Assembly (NCBI GenBank): GCA_014607495.2
Contig: CP053149.1
Span: 13,652,120-13,716,119 of the forward strand
Reading direction: 5' to 3'
From: Carposina sasakii
Lineage: Eukaryota; Arthropoda; Insecta; Lepidoptera; Carposinidae
DNA length: 64,000 nt
The translations under genes and the position numbers were made by a program. The notes beneath the pieces were generated by a model. That model had not been told where the DNA came from. It ran no database searches and saw nothing but the letters and a program-made list of their open reading frames with translations. Positions 23,093-35,336 of the stretch are shown piece by piece (the first letter of the stretch is position 1; each line of letters begins with the position of its first letter).

Positions 23093-24764
23093 AGAGTTTA
23101 CAATGGTGCGCCAGATACTTTTCTCTGTTTACTTATTCTCATCGGCAACATACTAGTTGTAAACTTGTCGTCCAATGTTACAAAAATAAGCGTATATGTA
23201 TGTGAGATTCATTTTCAAATAAATAAATCCGGTTAGAGTAACTTAGTAGAGTTATCTACCTATATAGATAAACAAAAATAAAATAGAGCAGGTAGGTAGA
23301 TAATTTTAATTCCAGTAAAATTACTTTTCCCCGAAAAACGGCTATAAGTACTGTATCTATGAATAAATGTTTTCAATACTCAATACTCAATCATTTATGT
23401 CATTCATATACAGTTAAGGATCTTAATTAATAATTTACAGATAACATATGAGCACAGCAAAATGTTTTTAGTGTGGTAAGCAGACTGAAGCATTTTTGTT
23501 TTGTTAAGTCCCTTCGTCTTTGTCTCATCCGCGTTTTCATCACGTGAAATATAAATCCCTTTTACTTAAAGCTATGTAAATAATACGCAGTAATTATAGC
23601 AAACGTTAACATGACCGCCCTAAGGAGACCGACGACGGGGCCGACTATCATCGCAGAGGCGAAAAAAGTAGGGAAGATATGGAGCGAATAAAAACGCGAA
23701 GCTCAAAACAGAGCGGGACTGCGAAGAATTCTGAAGGCTCTCTGCCATCTAGGCGATACAGGAACATAAGTCAAAGTAATTCATAATTTTCTTGGAATTT
23801 CACTAGTAATGCACAAATTCGAACCGCCAAATACAATACAATGCACCTCTTTTCCCGAGCGCAGCGATCTTGAAACCCCAGCTAGGGGTGCCACCATGCC
23901 TAATCTACGATCGCGTGTCGTTCAAATCTATTGTCACATCGCACGGCTATTGTTTAAATAATCGATAGAAAAAAACTAAGCTTTGGCTGTTGTCCAACAC
24001 AGCACAGCCCTACAGATATGCGGTGTTTAAGAAATTGAGACCTAATCGCTTCTGATAATATCATAATCTGTTCTGGAGTGGTGTTACGAAATATAAGTTT
24101 TTTTTTGCTATTTTGGATTTTATTTATTTCTTGTTTAACACTTTATATTAGTATATTAGTATTGGAACATATTTTTTTTGTTTTGGAGGAATGTCCACGC
24201 CAAGGAATTTTATATATTTTTGTAAAACCCCGTTTATAATTATATCTATTTCGATATAAGGTTTAAACCATAGGAAGGTATAAACCTTGCCTTTTTATGA
24301 CTCTGGCAACCCTAAAAGACGAATAATATGACAAATGTAGGAAAGCGCCCCGTATTAAAATTAATTAAAAATCTCCCAAATGTAGGCATTTTAGCAAACC
24401 ACCCTTAGAATATTAAACAATGGCGGAGACATTTCCAAAAACGTCATTATAACCACCCCTGCCTTTATTGAATGGCTCCATACTGAATCACATTAACTTT
24501 AATATCACTATGAATAATACCAACACTTTATACCATTGTCCAGCGATGATTGGGGTTTTAGGGTAGTTTTTTAGGGTAGTCCGATGAATGTAGTACTGCA
24601 TGGTGTTATAAAGACTGTCCTGTCTAACATTTCTCTACATTCATTATTAAATCGAGCTCTTCCCTTTCCATATATTTAGATGAAAATGTATGAAAGAGAA
24701 ATGTTTTCGATATATTAAGAAACCTATGATTTTCTGTTCCATATGCCTTGTAGTTTCTTTACCG
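23093..24764. other. Intergenic stretch, no gene seen
   Basis: AT-rich with a GC-richer patch at about 23615-23770 that is not repeated in the window and has no domain-bearing frame. No RNA gene seen. Confidence 0.4.
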
Positions 24765-24870
24765 ACGGACATACATACATACATAACCTCACGCCTATAT
24801 CCCATAGGGGTAGGCAGAGACTACAGATCTCCATTTTGTACGTTCCAAACATACCTCTTTCGCATCATGA
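24765..24870 (-). repeat. SINE-like tail repeat, variant E', copy 2
   Basis: (ACAT)n, then AACCTCACGCCTATATCCCA, TAGGGGTAGGCAGAGAC and ACAGATCTCCATTTTG match 19385-19510. The 96-codon frame at 24690-24980 runs through this repeat. Confidence 0.7.
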
Positions 24871-25880
24871 CAGATGATGGTAAAAATATCGCAAAAAATC
24901 CTTGGGCTGATTACCTACGTATCTTGCAAAACCAAAGCAGTGGCAATGTCAAAGCGAAAATTTTACAATATTCGCGTTGAAATTTAGCAAGCCCTACCCG
25001 TAGTCCGTGCTACGAACTACGAACCTACTACGTAGTTGGTAGTAGAACCTTCTGTTAACCTTAACTGAACCGGAGACTGAACTCTTTCTATTTTACAATA
25101 AATCGTTGTATCGGTCAACTCTGTTATACGTGAAGACGAACCACCATAATACACAAAGAAATAGTATATGTAGCTTTGAGTCTTTGTCCACATGATGTAA
25201 TATGAATAACTGTATCAATGATCTTAAATAGGTATGTAACGATTTTGTTTCACATAAGTAGGTATACTTGGAAACTACAGATAGATAGACATAAACAAAA
25301 CAAGGCTGTGTTCCCAGAACGGGGTAGCCAGACCTGCTAGTTCATACAGCGGGGACAGATTTAATGATCAGTTAGTCGCTGTACGGATTAATACAATGTA
25401 CATAGTATATTTTAATAAAAACATTTGAAGCAAAAAGCTTTCATACCACACGACATCGTGCTTAACAATATTTCGACAGTCGCCATTCAACTCGAAGGCA
25501 TTGTTGCAAAAAGCCCGACTCTACAAAAGATGCAAAGAATGAATGGGAGTGGGTGGAGGGACCGATTCAATAGAAGAAAGGGATGTGTAGTTATGTAAGT
25601 ATGTTTTGTGGTGCGTGCGAAGGAGGTATGCACACTTTCTACTCACACCGCCCAAGCCATTCTCTACCCTAAAACCAAGTGCTACAGCTCACAACGACCG
25701 CACAAGAATACCAGTCTCGTGGAAGAGGTTTTAAAAGGAATCAGATAGGTTTTATCGAATGTCGACTTTTCGATAGCATTGTGAGTTCGTTACTGGCAAG
25801 CTTTGTGTAGAAGGTATAGTGTTGACACAATGTAATGGTGTTAATGCTCTGTTTTGCGAGCTATTTGAGATGCTGTACTA
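24871..25880. other. Intergenic stretch, no gene seen
   Basis: No supported gene. A unique patch at about 25440-25560 has a CATTGTTGC motif. Otherwise AT-rich. Confidence 0.4.
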
Positions 25881-26252
25881 TACAGGGTGATTTTTGGTCG
25901 TCAACGTTCCCAAAAACTATGGAATCTCCTCATCGTCATGATCATTTTCCTCCATGGAAGCATATCTGTGTGTGGTTCCTAAGATATTAGGGTTCAAAGT
26001 TTAATAAATAGACTACGTTTTTCTGCATAAATGCACATAGACGCGTGTAATAATATTTTTTCACGAGAAATAATTAATATCTGTCTATGAAAAAACTAGC
26101 ATAAACACTGGCCACTATAAATTTCGCTCGATCAAATAATTAAAAAAAAAATCAAAATAATTATGTACATCTTTTCCCAGTATTTTTTTGGCATAAACTT
26201 ACTTTATTTCATGTATAGAATACGTACCCTTCGTTAAGGGTGGCAACGAAAT
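25881..26252 (+). mobile_element. MITE family C, copy 1 (3' end lost)
   Basis: TACAGGGTGATTTTTGGTCG followed by TCAACGTTCCC, then CACGAGAAATAATTAATATC and TACCCTTCGTTAAGGGTGGC. It matches the complete copy at 49688-50044 and the opposite-strand copy at 27564-27929. The terminal CACCCTGTA is missing here. Confidence 0.85.
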
Positions 26253-27563
26253 TGTTATGAAATAAGTGTAAAATAGTGTCTAGCTGGACTGACCAAAATG
26301 AGGAACTCTACAATGCCAATCGAAATAAGGACTATGCTGACAAACATGAACCTACATTCCTACTTTTTACTTATCACCATTACACTTTATATCCAGTAGT
26401 TTCAGTCACATCAGAGGGCAAGCAAGTCAGACACGACAAACCTCCATTGTAGTTAAGACAAAAGAAGACATCAACGCGTGCTCGTATCCAAAAAGGCTAC
26501 ATATATTTTTCTACCCACATTTCGCTTCCACAGCGCTGACAACACATGCTGTAAAGAACAAAAGATCATTAATAGAAATTCCAACTCCATACAGCACGGA
26601 CTACATTGTCGCACTATTACGTTCCGAAATAAGCATGACTAATGAGTTCCTAACAAGTCGAGAGCAGTTAGTAGCCCCTCAGCCTAAACAAAACTCACTC
26701 AGTACTCACTGGTGGTTTTACGAACTTTAGTGTGACTCCACAAAAGCGGTGGAACGTCATTTAAATGCACACGTTTCATTGGCTCTGAATGCTTCAGGGA
26801 AGAAAAAAGAAGCCAATTACGTCGCTTTTGTGACAACGCGACTCTTTGGGTCTCGAGTGTAACTTTATGCTTCGGAATCAGTTTTTATTCAGTTTTGGAT
26901 ATTATTCAGCCTTTCTAAGGGCTTTTCATGGTTTACTATGGGATTTGTGTAAAAATATGAAACTATATAGCGTAGGCGTTTAAATGGGGAATGCATGATA
27001 CATGAATGGGAAGGCATGGTACAATTTATAGATTAAAGCTACTAAGCCCCTTAGGACCTAGCAGTGCCTAGCGACCTACCTATATACCTAATATAATCCA
27101 TAGAAAATATAAAAAGCTTAATATTCTTACTACAAGTAAGTAAGAAATATAAAAAGTCCGTAAAAGAAAGCTGCGGCAAGACGAGTCTGACCAAAGGAGG
27201 GAATTCCCCGGCCGGCAAGCTTTGACGTGCTTTGACTGACCGCAGCTTTTCGTATTCCTGTAATAATAAGTATAAGTACTGCTTACCTACTTACTTACGC
27301 TTTGATGGTAGTGCCTATTGTACAAAATGATTTTATTTACATTGAACTACTTCTGGGTAGTAAGTAGTTCTCATCATTTCCATTTTTTTTCAGTTCCATT
27401 GGAATATTAGGTGTTGGTAATTCTCGACTTTTCTAGCTTCTTTTTGACTGGCATCGTTTAGTAGTACCTAATGTACATTTATCGTAGTTAAATTTATATT
27501 GTTGAAACTTCTTGATCTACGGCAGAAGGTATGAGAATTAGCGGTTTGTCTCTTACCTATAGG
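26253..27563. other. Unique stretch between two inverted MITE copies
   Basis: No gene seen in these 1.3 kb. A GC-richer patch near 27165-27255 (GAAAGCTGCGG ... CCGCAGCTTTTC) is a small inverted repeat of about 10 bp. Confidence 0.4.
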
Positions 27564-27929
27564 TACAGGATGTTTTTTCGTTGCCACCCTTAACGAAGGG
27601 TACGTACTCTATACATCAAATAAAGTAAGTTTATGCCAAAAAAAATGCTGGGAAACGATTTAATAAAAATAAAAAAAAAGATCGGACAAAATTTATAGTG
27701 TCAAGTGTTTATGCTAGTTTTTTCATAGACAGATATTAATTATTTCTCGTGAAAAAATCTTGCTACACGCGTCAATGTGCATTTATGCAGAAAAACGTAG
27801 TCTATTTACTTAACTAATATTTTGGAAACCAGAAACTTCCCAAGTATGCCTCCATGGAGAAAAATGATCGTGATGACGAAGAGATTCCGTAGTTTTCGGG
27901 AACGTTGACGACCAAAAATCTCCCTGTAT
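27564..27929 (-). mobile_element. MITE family C, copy 2
   Basis: TACAGGATGTTTTTTCGTTGCC at the left and GACCAAAAATCTCCCTGTA at the right form the inverted ends, and the body is the reverse complement of 25881-26252. Long overlapping frames on the minus strand (79-92 codons) come from this repeat running into the neighbouring GC-rich island. Confidence 0.85.
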
Positions 27930-27954
27930 AACAGAAATATCGCGTATAATAAAA

Positions 27955-28290
27955 AAGATATCGCACGCTTGTATGCAAACATCTTGGGCCAATCCAAAAA
28001 AACGCGCGCAAACCGAAATTCGAACAACCTTCCCGCTTCCGGCTTCCCCACAAATCCCGTGGCCACTGCAGCGGCCATCGAAATGCATTATGGCCGTTCG
28101 TTACCGGACGTCAATACGCTGCGACCACCGCTATAAATTTCGTATTGAGCGAACACAACAAAGCGCGTTTTGTCTTGCAAATGAAAACGCGCATTTCGCG
28201 GCATTGTGCGCGGCTGTTTCGGCGGCCAGCATTATTAAGCGCGAATATGAAAGACAAAAGGTTCGTCTGCTGCACAGGCTGGCCTAGATA
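27955..28290 (+). promoter_or_regulatory. CpG-rich unique island with a 104-codon open frame
   Basis: This is the GC-richest unique patch of the left 33 kb (GCGCGTTTTGTCTTGC, GCGCATTTCGCGGC, GCGGCCATCGAAATG). A + strand ORF at 27973-28287 is open, Arg/Ala-rich and ends LLHRLA-stop, but it has no recognised motif, and the minus strand is open too. It could be a promoter or enhancer island or a non-coding first exon. A real peptide is possible but unsupported. Confidence 0.25.
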
Positions 28291-29925
28291 GAGGATTATT
28301 GTACTAATACAATAGGAACGTTAATTCCCCGACTATACCATTATTTTGTTGTTTTCAACTTTATACAAATCTATCGGTGCGATGATCGGCTTTTGTTTTG
28401 CGTTGCCGATAATTTCGCTGTTTATTTATTGTGGACTTCATCAGTGGGAATCGATTTGGCAGCGCGAATATTGTTCTTAAAACGTTAATATTTTGCTAAA
28501 AAAAACTGTATTCTGTAAACTGGCTCTAGCTTTGTTTTCGCGGATATTCTTAAGCCGATGCTCGCACCAAAATAACTTTTTCCATTTGCGGGTACGAGTA
28601 GGTAGATTTTAATCTGGGATTAAAATTGTTTCTCTATATGCAATTCCGCTAATTATGTATGAATTACAAGACTAGATACTTATTATTACGTAAATATAGT
28701 ACAGTTACAAAGGCCTTCGGTAGAATGTCACCAAGGAGTCCAGTAGTCCAAGGAGATTGTCTTCTCTTGCTATCATAAACAATACTTATTAACTAAAATA
28801 AGACGCCGGCTTACCACTCTGACTATACCTAGCAGGCTAGCAGTTAGTACCTAGGAACATATTACCAACATTTTTGCGATGAGTAAAAGTAAAGGATAGG
28901 CGGCTTATACATTGTTTTCGGAACTGAACGCCTATCGTGGCCAGCTGCTTGACTGATGCTAACCAATCTTGGAACTGCTAGTGTTGGTTAACGCTTTTTC
29001 ACTCATAGAAATCTAGACCTTCTAAACACTAGATGTAATACCTCTTGTTTCGCACGCCGTGCCTTTGGGAGGTGGCTAAATATTAACTCTTGTATCAGAT
29101 GTTATAAAATTACTTGATGAGTGTAAGAAAATAACTTATATTTATAAAGTGGGTAGTTCAGTGTGTCGGTAGGTCAATATGCAAAAGCTACCCTACCTTT
29201 GCTTTGGTCCAGAATTCTTATATGCGGGATAGCAAATCACCGCAAGTCACTGTGTAGGTAACTGCTACGATAGAAAAACTCTCTAAACTAGGTAGTATTA
29301 AATATGTATCTAGTACCTATCTACTAATACTTATAATCTTATAGGTACTTACATATTCCAATTACAAAGTTGCAATTTCCCAACTTTTCGTCAATCCAAA
29401 AAGCTTCAGATCCAACAACATAAGAAAATTATCAGCACTGCACTTCACCCAACATAACAAACTTCTCAGTATTTCGGCACAAAATCACTGATACACAAAC
29501 ACATCAAAACAATTCCAAATTCGAATTTAAAAAGGCGGGAAAAGGCATCGAAAAAGTTCGGGCACAACACGCCTCTACAGTCAAGGCGAACAGATTGACG
29601 GCGCGCGGGAAATAGACTGCGGTTGGCAGCGATGATGGCTAACAGCGTGCGTGAATTTTCCGCGCAGGAACTTTGCGCATTGTTCTACAATTTTCTTAAT
29701 CTTTTAAAATATGTATGTACAGTACATTACATACTTTTAATAGTTTATTTTTAGTAGATTCCTACTGTCCTGATACCTAATGCAAAAGAAAATTTTTAAT
29801 TTAAGTAGGTACCTACCTAGCACGACAGTGTTGCTTCATTTTAGCAATGCTTAAATGAAAGTAAAACATCGTTTTGTTCAGAAAAATGTATAAGGATATC
29901 GAGTATATTCGTCATATTAAAACAG
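28291..29925. other. Intergenic stretch with GC-richer patch at 29520-29700
   Basis: No gene seen. 29520-29700 is a GC-richer unique patch with GGCGGGAAAAGGC, GGCGCGCGGGAAA and CATTGT (29679), and could be regulatory. The rest is AT-rich. Confidence 0.35.
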
Positions 29926-30255
29926 GACACCCTGCTACCACAGTCTTTGTTTTTCAATCGGTAGCTAATGAAACTCAATGGGTTAGCGTGCGCCTTCCAG
30001 TCGTGCGGCATAGGTTCGATTGACGATACCAACCACATGAATTTACTTTATGTTTATATTCCGTTGATGATATTCTAAAATTGCTACATAAAGCAGCTAT
30101 TGCCACTGCCGCGGATAGCACGAAAACCATTAGTCAGACGACGCCTGATCTTTCTCCGGTCATGTCGGTTTCCATCCCATCGAATTATAAGAATGACGGA
30201 ATAGAGAGTGCACCTGTGTTCGCGGACACACTTGTGCACTAATACAATCTACTGC
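29926..30255 (+). repeat. tRNA-derived SINE
   Basis: A tRNA-like head (TGGGTTAGCGTGCGCC as the A-box region, TAGGTTCGATTGACG as the B-box region) is followed by a body found in lepidopteran SINEs (GTCAGACGACGCCTGAT, TCTCCGGTCATGTCGGTTTC, GACACACTTGTGCACTAATA). It is Pol III-type in origin. It is not a functional tRNA: no closing acceptor stem follows. The minus-strand frame at 29841-30038 overlaps its head and is not a gene. Confidence 0.7.
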
Positions 30256-30264
30256 TAATCTATA

Positions 30265-31866
30265 TACAGTGTGATTCCCCATAAAGTGCACATAACGCGT
30301 GGGGTCAAAGTAGACCTTAATAATAATTGTTCCACGAAAAAAATTATTTAAAAAGTCACCCCATCTTTTATTATTATTTAGAGGATTTAAATTTTTTTGT
30401 AAAACTATGGTTCTATTGCAAAATAAAACACGTTAACTCGAAAACTAATGGAACTATCGTGTTATAATAAACTGATTGGTAATAATAAAGACCAGGCGAT
30501 GCTGATAATACCAAAATCTCATTATAAAACATTAAGTGTATTTAAAAAAATCAAATTATTTAGATAATATCTAATTTTTACGTATTTTTTAGGTTTTTTG
30601 CTTTTTTTTCTCAAAATGATGTCCTATTTAAAACATTTTATTATTATCATATCTCTGTATAAAATATCGGGACTACAGAATCCCGGTCCTTTGAGCACGC
30701 CTCTCAAAGGACCGGGATTCTGTATCGTGCCGTGGCCAAGATGTAGAGGCCCTTTTTAGAGAACTTTAATATGGTGTGGGATACACTAGATACACATGAA
30801 GGATACCCATCGCCGAGCGCACAATATGATACACCCGGCGATGGTCCCCGCCATGTGCAAGACTGTGGAAGTGCAGAGCTGTTTCATGCGATAGGAAACA
30901 ATGTCATGAACTATGGGGCTGAATTTTTTGTGGGGTTGGAAAATCGGGTTATTAAAGGAGACTAACGGACACCTGCCATTACAACCAAGTCTCATAATTG
31001 TTAGGTGGCAGGCGGTGACTCGCCAACTCATTTCATGGGCCCCCTGAAACGGAGCGACAAAGGGGGCAACATTTGATGAGCGACTAGGGTTGAGGGGTGC
31101 CCCTGGACTTTAAACCGAGGCCAACTCGCCACTTACGGACGGGCACGTCCACCCTCGAGCTGTCATAGCTCTCGCGACTCCACTCTGCCCGGCCGGCGAA
31201 GGTAAGGCAGAGGCGGGGAAACTGTTCCTCGTCAGACCTCACTCCGGCGCCGGAGATGAGGAACAGGGTCTTCCCCGGGAGCGATTCAGTTCCGTGGAAA
31301 CGCTACCTCCCAACAGCTCGCCACAAGCTGCCTGCGGGCTTATTATTATATATATGCTTTATTGTACATAGTAAAGTTTTCAAAAATAAAGTTTATTACA
31401 TAGATAATGTACAAAGGCGTGCTTGTCTCTAAGAGAGAGATTTCTTCCAGCAAACCAATAGTTTTTTAGTGATGTATGCTATTCTACATTACATTAGCTC
31501 TCAAGAGAAATAATAATAATGTTTCTAAGTAATTTAAAACTCTGCTACATTCAGTTAAACTAAGGTCATTATGATCGCATTTTCTTAGAAATTCACACAT
31601 TTTTTGCCTGAGTAATGTTTTTTTGATATTATCTGCATCGCCCGGTCTTTATTATTACCACTCAGTCTATTTTAACACGATAGATCCTTTAGTGTTCGAG
31701 ATAGGTACCGTGTTTTTTCCCGCAATAGAGAGTTCGACCAAAAAATGAAAATACCTCTAAAAATAATAAAAGGGGGTGGGATTTTTTTATTATTTTATTC
31801 ATCGAACAATTAAAGTCTACTTTAACCCTACGCGTTCTGTGCACTTTATGGAGAATCACACCTGTA
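30265..31866. mobile_element. Long-inverted-repeat (fold-back) element, about 1.6 kb
   Basis: TACAGTGTGATTCCCCATAA ... and its complement (...TTATGGAGAATCACACCTGTA) form the ends. The complementarity continues inward, roughly 30265-30590 against 31600-31866 (AATAATAAAGACC, GGCGATGC, TATCGTGTTA). The internal 1 kb has a perfect 22-bp-arm hairpin at 30674-30724 and a GC-rich block (31010-31340) of unknown origin. No transposase domain is recognisable, so it is non-autonomous. Short frames at 30771-31031 are not supported as genes. Confidence 0.75.
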
Positions 31867-32606
31867 TAATATAATTTCCGTTGAGATTAGCACCGCACCG
31901 TGGGCGAAATTAATACAGTCAGGAGGACCATATTTTTTTTCATTAGCCCAGTTTAAGTTAACTTTATATATATTCAAGTATAAAAGTAGACAGAAACAGC
32001 TGTGTTCCGAAATGGGGGATCTAGAACTGCAGGATCGTAAGGGAGATCCCACAACGTTTATAATTATTTAATAAATAATGTTCGTTTGTTATTTCTCGCG
32101 CAATCGTTTTCTCGCAATTTGCATAGCATCCCGTCTGAATCTCGGTAGGCAGCTGGCAAGCATTGAGATTCCTAGATTGCGAATTGAAGGCAAGTCTGAA
32201 CTTTACACTACCGTTAAAAAAATCTACCTGAACATGCCTTTACTTATCTGAAACCACTTGCCTAACAAAACTAATTTACATTAAGCAAAATTCGAACCAG
32301 CCTACAATAGAAAATAAATAAGTGTTGAGAAATAAAATAAGTTTCGCGGTCGCCTATTGTACGGGAGGGTCCGTCTCTAGTCCAAACAGTGTTTCCATTG
32401 TGCCCGCCATTACCTAGCCCTCTTTTCCTCTTTTGTATTCGGCACTCCTATTGAAGTGAGACCTTCCCAATGACGCTTTATGAACGCTTTGAAGTATGCA
32501 TATTCTTTGCAACTAATATTTTGATGAAAGATGGTTGGTTCGGTAGGTACTTATAAATATGTATCACAATTTAAAGAAAATGTTGGGAACCCGGTGGCTA
32601 TATATA
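31867..32606. other. Intergenic stretch, no gene seen
   Basis: AT-rich with a short GC-richer patch near 32380-32450 (CCATTGTGCCCGCCATTACC). No coding support. Confidence 0.4.
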
Positions 32607-33639
32607 TAGGGCTGCCGTGAGTTAAATTACGAACCCAGGGCAAAAACTTCGAAAACCCCGGACATTTGGGTGAAATAAAGATATTTCCCCGGACTCCGTA
32701 CAAAAAATACAATAAAATAAAAACAGGTACATACCTAGGCAAGGGGGGGGGGTGGTCTATGTATATTTACCGCACCAATTTTTACTATATCTATCTATAG
32801 GCGGTGCCTACATTAGTTACCTTAAAAAAGTACGAATAGAAATAGAAGCCCAAGCGAAGCGAGCGAAAAATTTAGACTCTTTTTTGGCACACAAGTTGCC
32901 ATTTACTTCTGAAAATATGTATGGATATTGATGGAGAATTTATGACGATCGCTATTTCATCATGGAAATGGTGATGCGGGCGAGAAATTTTGACCATTTT
33001 TACTATAAATGCTGAGATTATTTCTTATAAAGTACGAGTATATAGGCACGAACGAACCAGAAGTTATATTTTTGCTTGACGCACATTAGGGAAACTGGTA
33101 GCGCGAGCGAAACGAGCGTGATATTTTTATTGTTTTTGGCGCATAAGTTGTCAATTTCCTATAGAAATGCAGGCTCTACCGAGAATCTGTGACGATCGCT
33201 AAAGTATAATGGAAATGATGACGCCAACTAAGTGAACGATAATTATTTACCATTTTTACTGTTAAAGCTTCGATTATTTTTTTTTTAATAGTATTTTTAC
33301 TAAACCTATAGGTACCTACATATTTTAGTATTTTATTATTCTCACACGAGAATCTATATTATTGCTTACACATGTTACACCACTGGCCCCGCCGTATAAT
33401 TGATACGGCCGATGCGGCGGCGGTAACTACGTTCCTGATACATAGAGCAGAATGCGCGGAGCGAGGTGGCAATTTTTTTTTTTGAAAACATTTCATTCTA
33501 TCAAGTTAATCCGATTTCCCCTGACATAAAAAGTGTCCGGGTTTTACCTAGACACTATTTAAAAACCCCGCCCGTACCTTCCCCGGACGCCCTCCAAACT
33601 AGGACAAATCCGGGGATACCCGGACGGACGGCAGCCCTA
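32607..33639. mobile_element. Old element with TAGGGCTGCCGT inverted ends
   Basis: TAGGGCTGCCGT at the left and ACGGCAGCCCTA at the right are complementary. Inside both ends, CCCCGG/CCGGGG and GGACAT-type motifs recur (32655-32695, 33530-33615), like hAT subterminal repeats. No 8-bp duplication is visible. A diverged tandem duplication lies in the middle (about 32850-33030 and 33100-33290). No transposase remains. Confidence 0.5.
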
Positions 33640-34308
33640 ACTCTACCTAACCTACTTCTATTCTATTCAAAATAAGTATATTTGTAAATTATAAATAAAA
33701 TTAATTAGGGTTTGTGTGACAGCCTATCAAAAACTGATATACTGAACAAATGCCATTGTTTTGAGTTATACGACAGTGTTATTACTCGCAGGAAATGCAT
33801 TTTATCGGGTGAGGATTTTTTTCTATAATAATAATAATAATAAGGTTTATTTGCTAGATTTTGGGTGTAAAATAAGATGTCAGATTACAATTTCATCCCT
33901 TACAAAATCTACTTAATTTTAAGCGTGCAAATGTCATACAGTAAAAACCACAAATAGTTTACGTAAAATTATTCGTCACAATAATCTATATCAATTTAGT
34001 GCATTTAATAATAGTCAGTTACACATTATCATAGAGAGTCATGAATCATCCGAATGTCACATTTAGTTCGTTAATGAAGAAAAACATTTCGCAAGTAGCC
34101 AGTCATGTAAATTTTTTAAAAGGTCTTCCAGACAGTGATCGTACATCATCTGGTAGGGCGTTATATATTCTAGAAGCCATATTGTAAACATTTTTTTTAG
34201 CTACAGTTAATTTACATGGCGGTATTTCTATTTTTTTCCCGGTCTAGAGCGAAGCCTATTTGAAGTAGGTTTTTTTCTTTAAAATACTCAGGATGTTCTT
34301 TGACAAAA

Positions 34309-34350
34309 ACAGAGACCTGTTTTATATCTACATATAAAACAGGTCTCTGT
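34309..34350. repeat. Perfect hairpin, 19-bp arms, 4-nt loop
   Basis: ACAGAGACCTGTTTTATAT at 34309-34327 is exactly complementary to 34332-34350, with loop CTAC. It lies in the 3' part of the degraded LINE. Confidence 0.95.
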
Positions 34351-34429
34351 AAAACAGGGCTATCCCTGTTAGTGTGAACAGCTTATATTTTTTGAAAAAA
34401 AGGGATACATGAATATAGATAAGCCGATC

Positions 34430-35336
34430 CACATAGAGCTCTTATACACCGTTTTTGTACCCTAAACACAGAATTTATTTCAGTACAGTTTCCCCATAAA
34501 GGCCATACTGCGGAATTGATGATAATAATGTGCATGGTATGCAGATAAAGCACATTCAATAGAGGCTCTTAAACGCCGTAGAGCATATGGAAATCTATTA
34601 AGTCTCTCACACACATAATCTACATGATATTTCCAGTCGCAGTTTTCATCTATTATGATTCCTAAAAACTTTGTAAATTGTACATTTTGTATTAGTTTTC
34701 TGTCATATGTTATATTTAATTTCAGTCTGTTTGTTCGGTGAGTTCCAAATTCTATAGATTTTGCTTTTTCAATGATTAAGATTGTTTTTGTTCATCTCCA
34801 TTCAATTACTTTTCTCGTGGTCCTATTTATTTCTAATTCTATTTCGTCTTTATTTATTTTTAAATATTTGTCATTTCCTTTAATAAGGATTGTGGTATCA
34901 TCTGCAAATAATACTGTTTTGTGTTTAGTTATATTTGGAATGTCATTTATATATAAAATGAACAGAAGAGGAGCCAAAATAGTACCTTGAGGAATACCGC
35001 AGTTATTCAGTATGAATTCGGATTTATAGATTCTTTTATACGTGTTATTTTTGCGTCTTATAGTTTTTGAAACTTCTACTGAATTGAATGAAACTTCTAT
35101 TGAAATCTATCTTTTAGATAATTTACAAACCAATCATGAGCTACCCCCCTTATTCCATATTTGTATAGCTTTTCTGTCAGTCTGTTATGATTAACAAAAT
35201 CAAAGGCTTTGCTCATATCGAAAAATAGAGCTATGGTAGGAATTCCCCTATCTTTACACTCTATGACTGACTTTATTATAGAGAAATTTGCTGTAATTGT
35301 ATTTTTATTTTTTCTAAAGCCAAACTGTTCTTCCTT
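34430..35336 (-). pseudogene. LINE ORF2, C-terminal half of reverse transcriptase (degraded)
   Basis: Minus-strand translation gives EEQFGFRKNKNT, then FFDMSKAFDFVNHNRL, then PLLFILYINDIPN with VLFADDTTI, the FADD active-site box of non-LTR reverse transcriptases. Frameshifts break the reading between these parts. It continues the piece at 36898-37320 on the other side of the RTE insertion. Clade assignment to the Jockey/CR1 group is by general similarity. Confidence 0.75.

Noticed and set aside
27806..28088. Three overlapping minus-strand frames of 79-92 codons
   Set aside because: Half of each is family-C MITE sequence also present at 25881 and 49688, so the frames are chance read-through of repeat plus CpG island.
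29930..30035. tRNA-like sequence with B-box GGTTCGATT
   Set aside because: No acceptor stem closes it and a SINE body follows. It is a SINE head, not a tRNA gene.
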